DNA from: an uncultured Streptococcus sp.
GTDB taxonomy: Bacteria > Bacillota > Bacilli > Lactobacillales > Streptococcaceae
Length of the DNA stretch: 12,377 nt
Assembly (NCBI RefSeq): GCF_943912555.1
Contig: NZ_CALTUR010000050.1
Coordinates: 1-12,377, forward strand
Direction of reading: 5' to 3'
The notes under the pieces are model-generated. The model saw nothing but the letters and a program-made list of their open reading frames with translations. It was not told the DNA's origin and did no database searches. Below are positions 11,061 through 12,377 of this stretch, in pieces. The translations under genes were made by a program, and so were the position numbers. Every line of letters begins with the position of its first letter. Position 1 is the first letter of the stretch.

Positions 11061-12279
11061 TCAACAGATGTTACAGGCTTTGGAGGAACAAGATTTAGCT
11101 AAGGCTGAGCATTATTTCGCTAAAGCTTTAGAAAATGATCCAAGTGACCTTCTGTATGAGTTGGCAACTTATCTAGAAGGGATTGGTTTCTATCCTCAGG
11201 CCAAGGAGATTTACCTGAAAATTGTAGAAGATTTTCCAGAAGTAAATCTTAATCTAGCAGCTATTGCTAGTGAGGATGGTCAACTAGAGGAAGCCTTTGC
11301 CTACCTAGAGGAAATCCAAGCTGACAGTGACTGGTATGTTTCGGCTTTGCTTCTTAAGGCAGACCTTTACCAGATGGAAGGTTTGACAGATGTGGCGCGT
11401 GAGAAATTGCTGGAGGCTTTGACCTACTCAGAGGATCCTCTCTTGATATTGGGCTTGGCAGAGTTGGATAGTGAGTTGGAAAATTACCAAGAGGCTATTC
11501 AAGGCTACGCCCAGTTAGATAATCGTACTATTTATGAGCAAACAGGCATTTCTACCTATCAACGGATTGGATTTGCCTATGCCCAGTTAGGGAAATTTGA
11601 AACAGCTACAGAATTTTTAGAAAAAGCCCTGGAGTTAGAATACGATGATTTAACAGCTTTTGAGTTAGCCAGTCTTTACTTTGATCAAGAAGAATATCAA
11701 AAAGCTGTCCTCTACTTTAAGCAGCTTGATACCATTTCTCCTGACTTTGAAGGTTATGAGTATGGGTATAGTCAGGCCTTACATAAGGAACATCAAGCTC
11801 AAGAAGCCCTGCTCATCGCTAAGCAAGGCTTGGAGAAAAATCCCTTTGAAACTCGTCTCTTGCTAGCTGCTTCACAATTCTCTTATGAACTGCATGATGC
11901 TAGTGGTGCAGAAAATTATCTCCTTACTGCAAAAGAAGATGCTGAGGATACGGAAGAAATCTTACTCCGTCTAGCTACTATTTATCTAGAACAAGAGCGT
12001 TATGAGGATATTTTAGACTTACAAAGTGAGGAGCCAGAAAATCTCTTGACCAAGTGGATGATTGCTCGTTCTTATCAAGAAATGGATGATTTGGATACTG
12101 CCTATAAGCATTACCAAGAGTTAGCAGGAGATTTGAAGGATAATCCAGAGTTTCTGGAACACTATATCTATCTCTTGCGTGAATTGGGCTACTTTGAGGA
12201 AGCAAAAGTCAATGCACAAGCTTACTTAAAACTGGTCCCAGATGATGTGCAAATGCAAGAATTGTATGAAAGACTTTAG
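11050..12279 (+). CDS. Tetratricopeptide-repeat protein
   Basis: This 409-residue acidic, cytoplasmic-looking protein has no signal peptide or membrane segment and is made almost wholly of TPR-like helical pairs. Clear repeats are at about 8-40 (DLAKAEHYFAKALENDP), 42-66 (GFYPQAKEIYLKIVEDFP), 172-202 (AYAQLGKFETATEFLEKALE), 206-236 (ASLYFDQEEYQKAVLYFKQLD) and 370-400 (LGYFEEAKVNAQAYLKLVPDD). TPR arrays are protein-binding scaffolds, and the partner is unknown. I take the GTG at 11050, inside the end of the transporter gene, because AGAGG (11036-11040) lies 9 bases upstream. An ATG at 11068 is the alternative and would lose six residues. The overlap implies translational coupling with the membrane protein, which may be its functional partner (inference). 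Confidence 0.88.
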   Translation: MNNSQQMLQALEEQDLAKAEHYFAKALENDPSDLLYELATYLEGIGFYPQAKEIYLKIVEDFPEVNLNLAAIASEDGQLEEAFAYLEEIQADSDWYVSALLLKADLYQMEGLTDVAREKLLEALTYSEDPLLILGLAELDSELENYQEAIQGYAQLDNRTIYEQTGISTYQRIGFAYAQLGKFETATEFLEKALELEYDDLTAFELASLYFDQEEYQKAVLYFKQLDTISPDFEGYEYGYSQALHKEHQAQEALLIAKQGLEKNPFETRLLLAASQFSYELHDASGAENYLLTAKEDAEDTEEILLRLATIYLEQERYEDILDLQSEEPENLLTKWMIARSYQEMDDLDTAYKHYQELAGDLKDNPEFLEHYIYLLRELGYFEEAKVNAQAYLKLVPDDVQMQELYERL

Positions 12280-12293
12280 GAATAAAATGATTT

Positions 12294-12337
12294 AAAGCTA
12301 TATCTTATCAATTTTGAAAGATATAGTTTTTATTTTT
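12294..12337 (+). terminator. Intrinsic terminator after the TPR gene
   Basis: AAAGCTATATCTT (12294-12306) pairs with AAGATATAGTTTT (12318-12330), 13 pairs with one G-T wobble, around an 11-base loop. It is followed by T-rich sequence to 12337. It is AT-rich and so weaker than the other two terminators, but it lies 14 bases after the stop codon where a terminator is expected. Confidence 0.75.
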
Positions 12338-12363
12338 GTTAACAATGTAATTTTTTTTATAAA
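12336..12363 (+). promoter_or_regulatory. Possible promoter with a palindrome for a gene beyond the window
   Basis: TTGTTA (12336-12341) and TATAAA (12358-12363) are separated by 16 bases, a plausible -35/-10 pair. The -35 overlaps a perfect 10-base palindrome, TTGTTAACAA (12336-12345), which could be an operator. The surroundings are very AT-rich, so chance matches are easy. The gene it would serve is not in the window. Confidence 0.3.
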
Positions 12364-12377
12364 AATAGTTGTAATTT

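Overview
The window reads as a chromosomal stretch from a low-GC Gram-positive bacterium of the genus Streptococcus, most likely the mitis group (S. mitis, S. oralis, S. pneumoniae and relatives). The reasons are the streptococcal ATP-synthase gene order with the c-subunit gene first and no atpI, a 66-residue c subunit of pneumococcal type, alpha and beta subunits that match the pneumococcal proteins very closely as I remember them, an Ami/Ali-type peptide-binding lipoprotein, and short intergenic regions with extended -10 promoters. I cannot fix the species without a database search.

Positions 1-250 are AT-rich and non-coding. They hold a sigma-A-type promoter (TTGACA-N17-TAAACT) and, just upstream, a catabolite-response (cre)-like site. 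Positions 251-6575 hold the complete F0F1 ATP synthase operon: atpE (c), atpB (a), atpF (b), atpH (delta), atpA (alpha), atpG (gamma), atpD (beta), atpC (epsilon). All eight genes are intact and tightly packed, from a 1-base overlap to gaps of a few tens of bases. The exception is an 85-base spacer before atpD that can form two mutually exclusive hairpins. In fermenting streptococci this complex mainly hydrolyses ATP to pump protons out and hold cytoplasmic pH. A perfect 14-bp inverted repeat ends the operon and probably also ends the convergent gene that follows.

Positions 6619-7632 (minus strand) encode a beta-propeller lactonase of the 6-phosphogluconolactonase (Pgl/YbhE) type. It is divergent from a 660-residue oligopeptide-binding lipoprotein of the AmiA/AliA/AliB family (7794-9776). 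No permease or ATPase genes lie beside the lipoprotein, so it is an orphan receptor that presumably feeds an Ami permease encoded elsewhere. Positions 9894-12279 hold a two-gene unit: an AI-2E/PerM-family membrane protein whose 3' end overlaps a GTG-started, acidic tetratricopeptide-repeat protein. A terminator follows, and then a possible promoter for a gene beyond the window.

This is mostly an ordinary core-genome region. I found no mobile element, CRISPR array, tRNA or rRNA gene, toxin-antitoxin pair or defence system, and no convincing new system. The observations most worth checking are regulatory: the cre-like site about 56 bases upstream of the predicted operon start, the alternative hairpins before atpD, the TTG start of atpA, and the coupled transporter/TPR pair.
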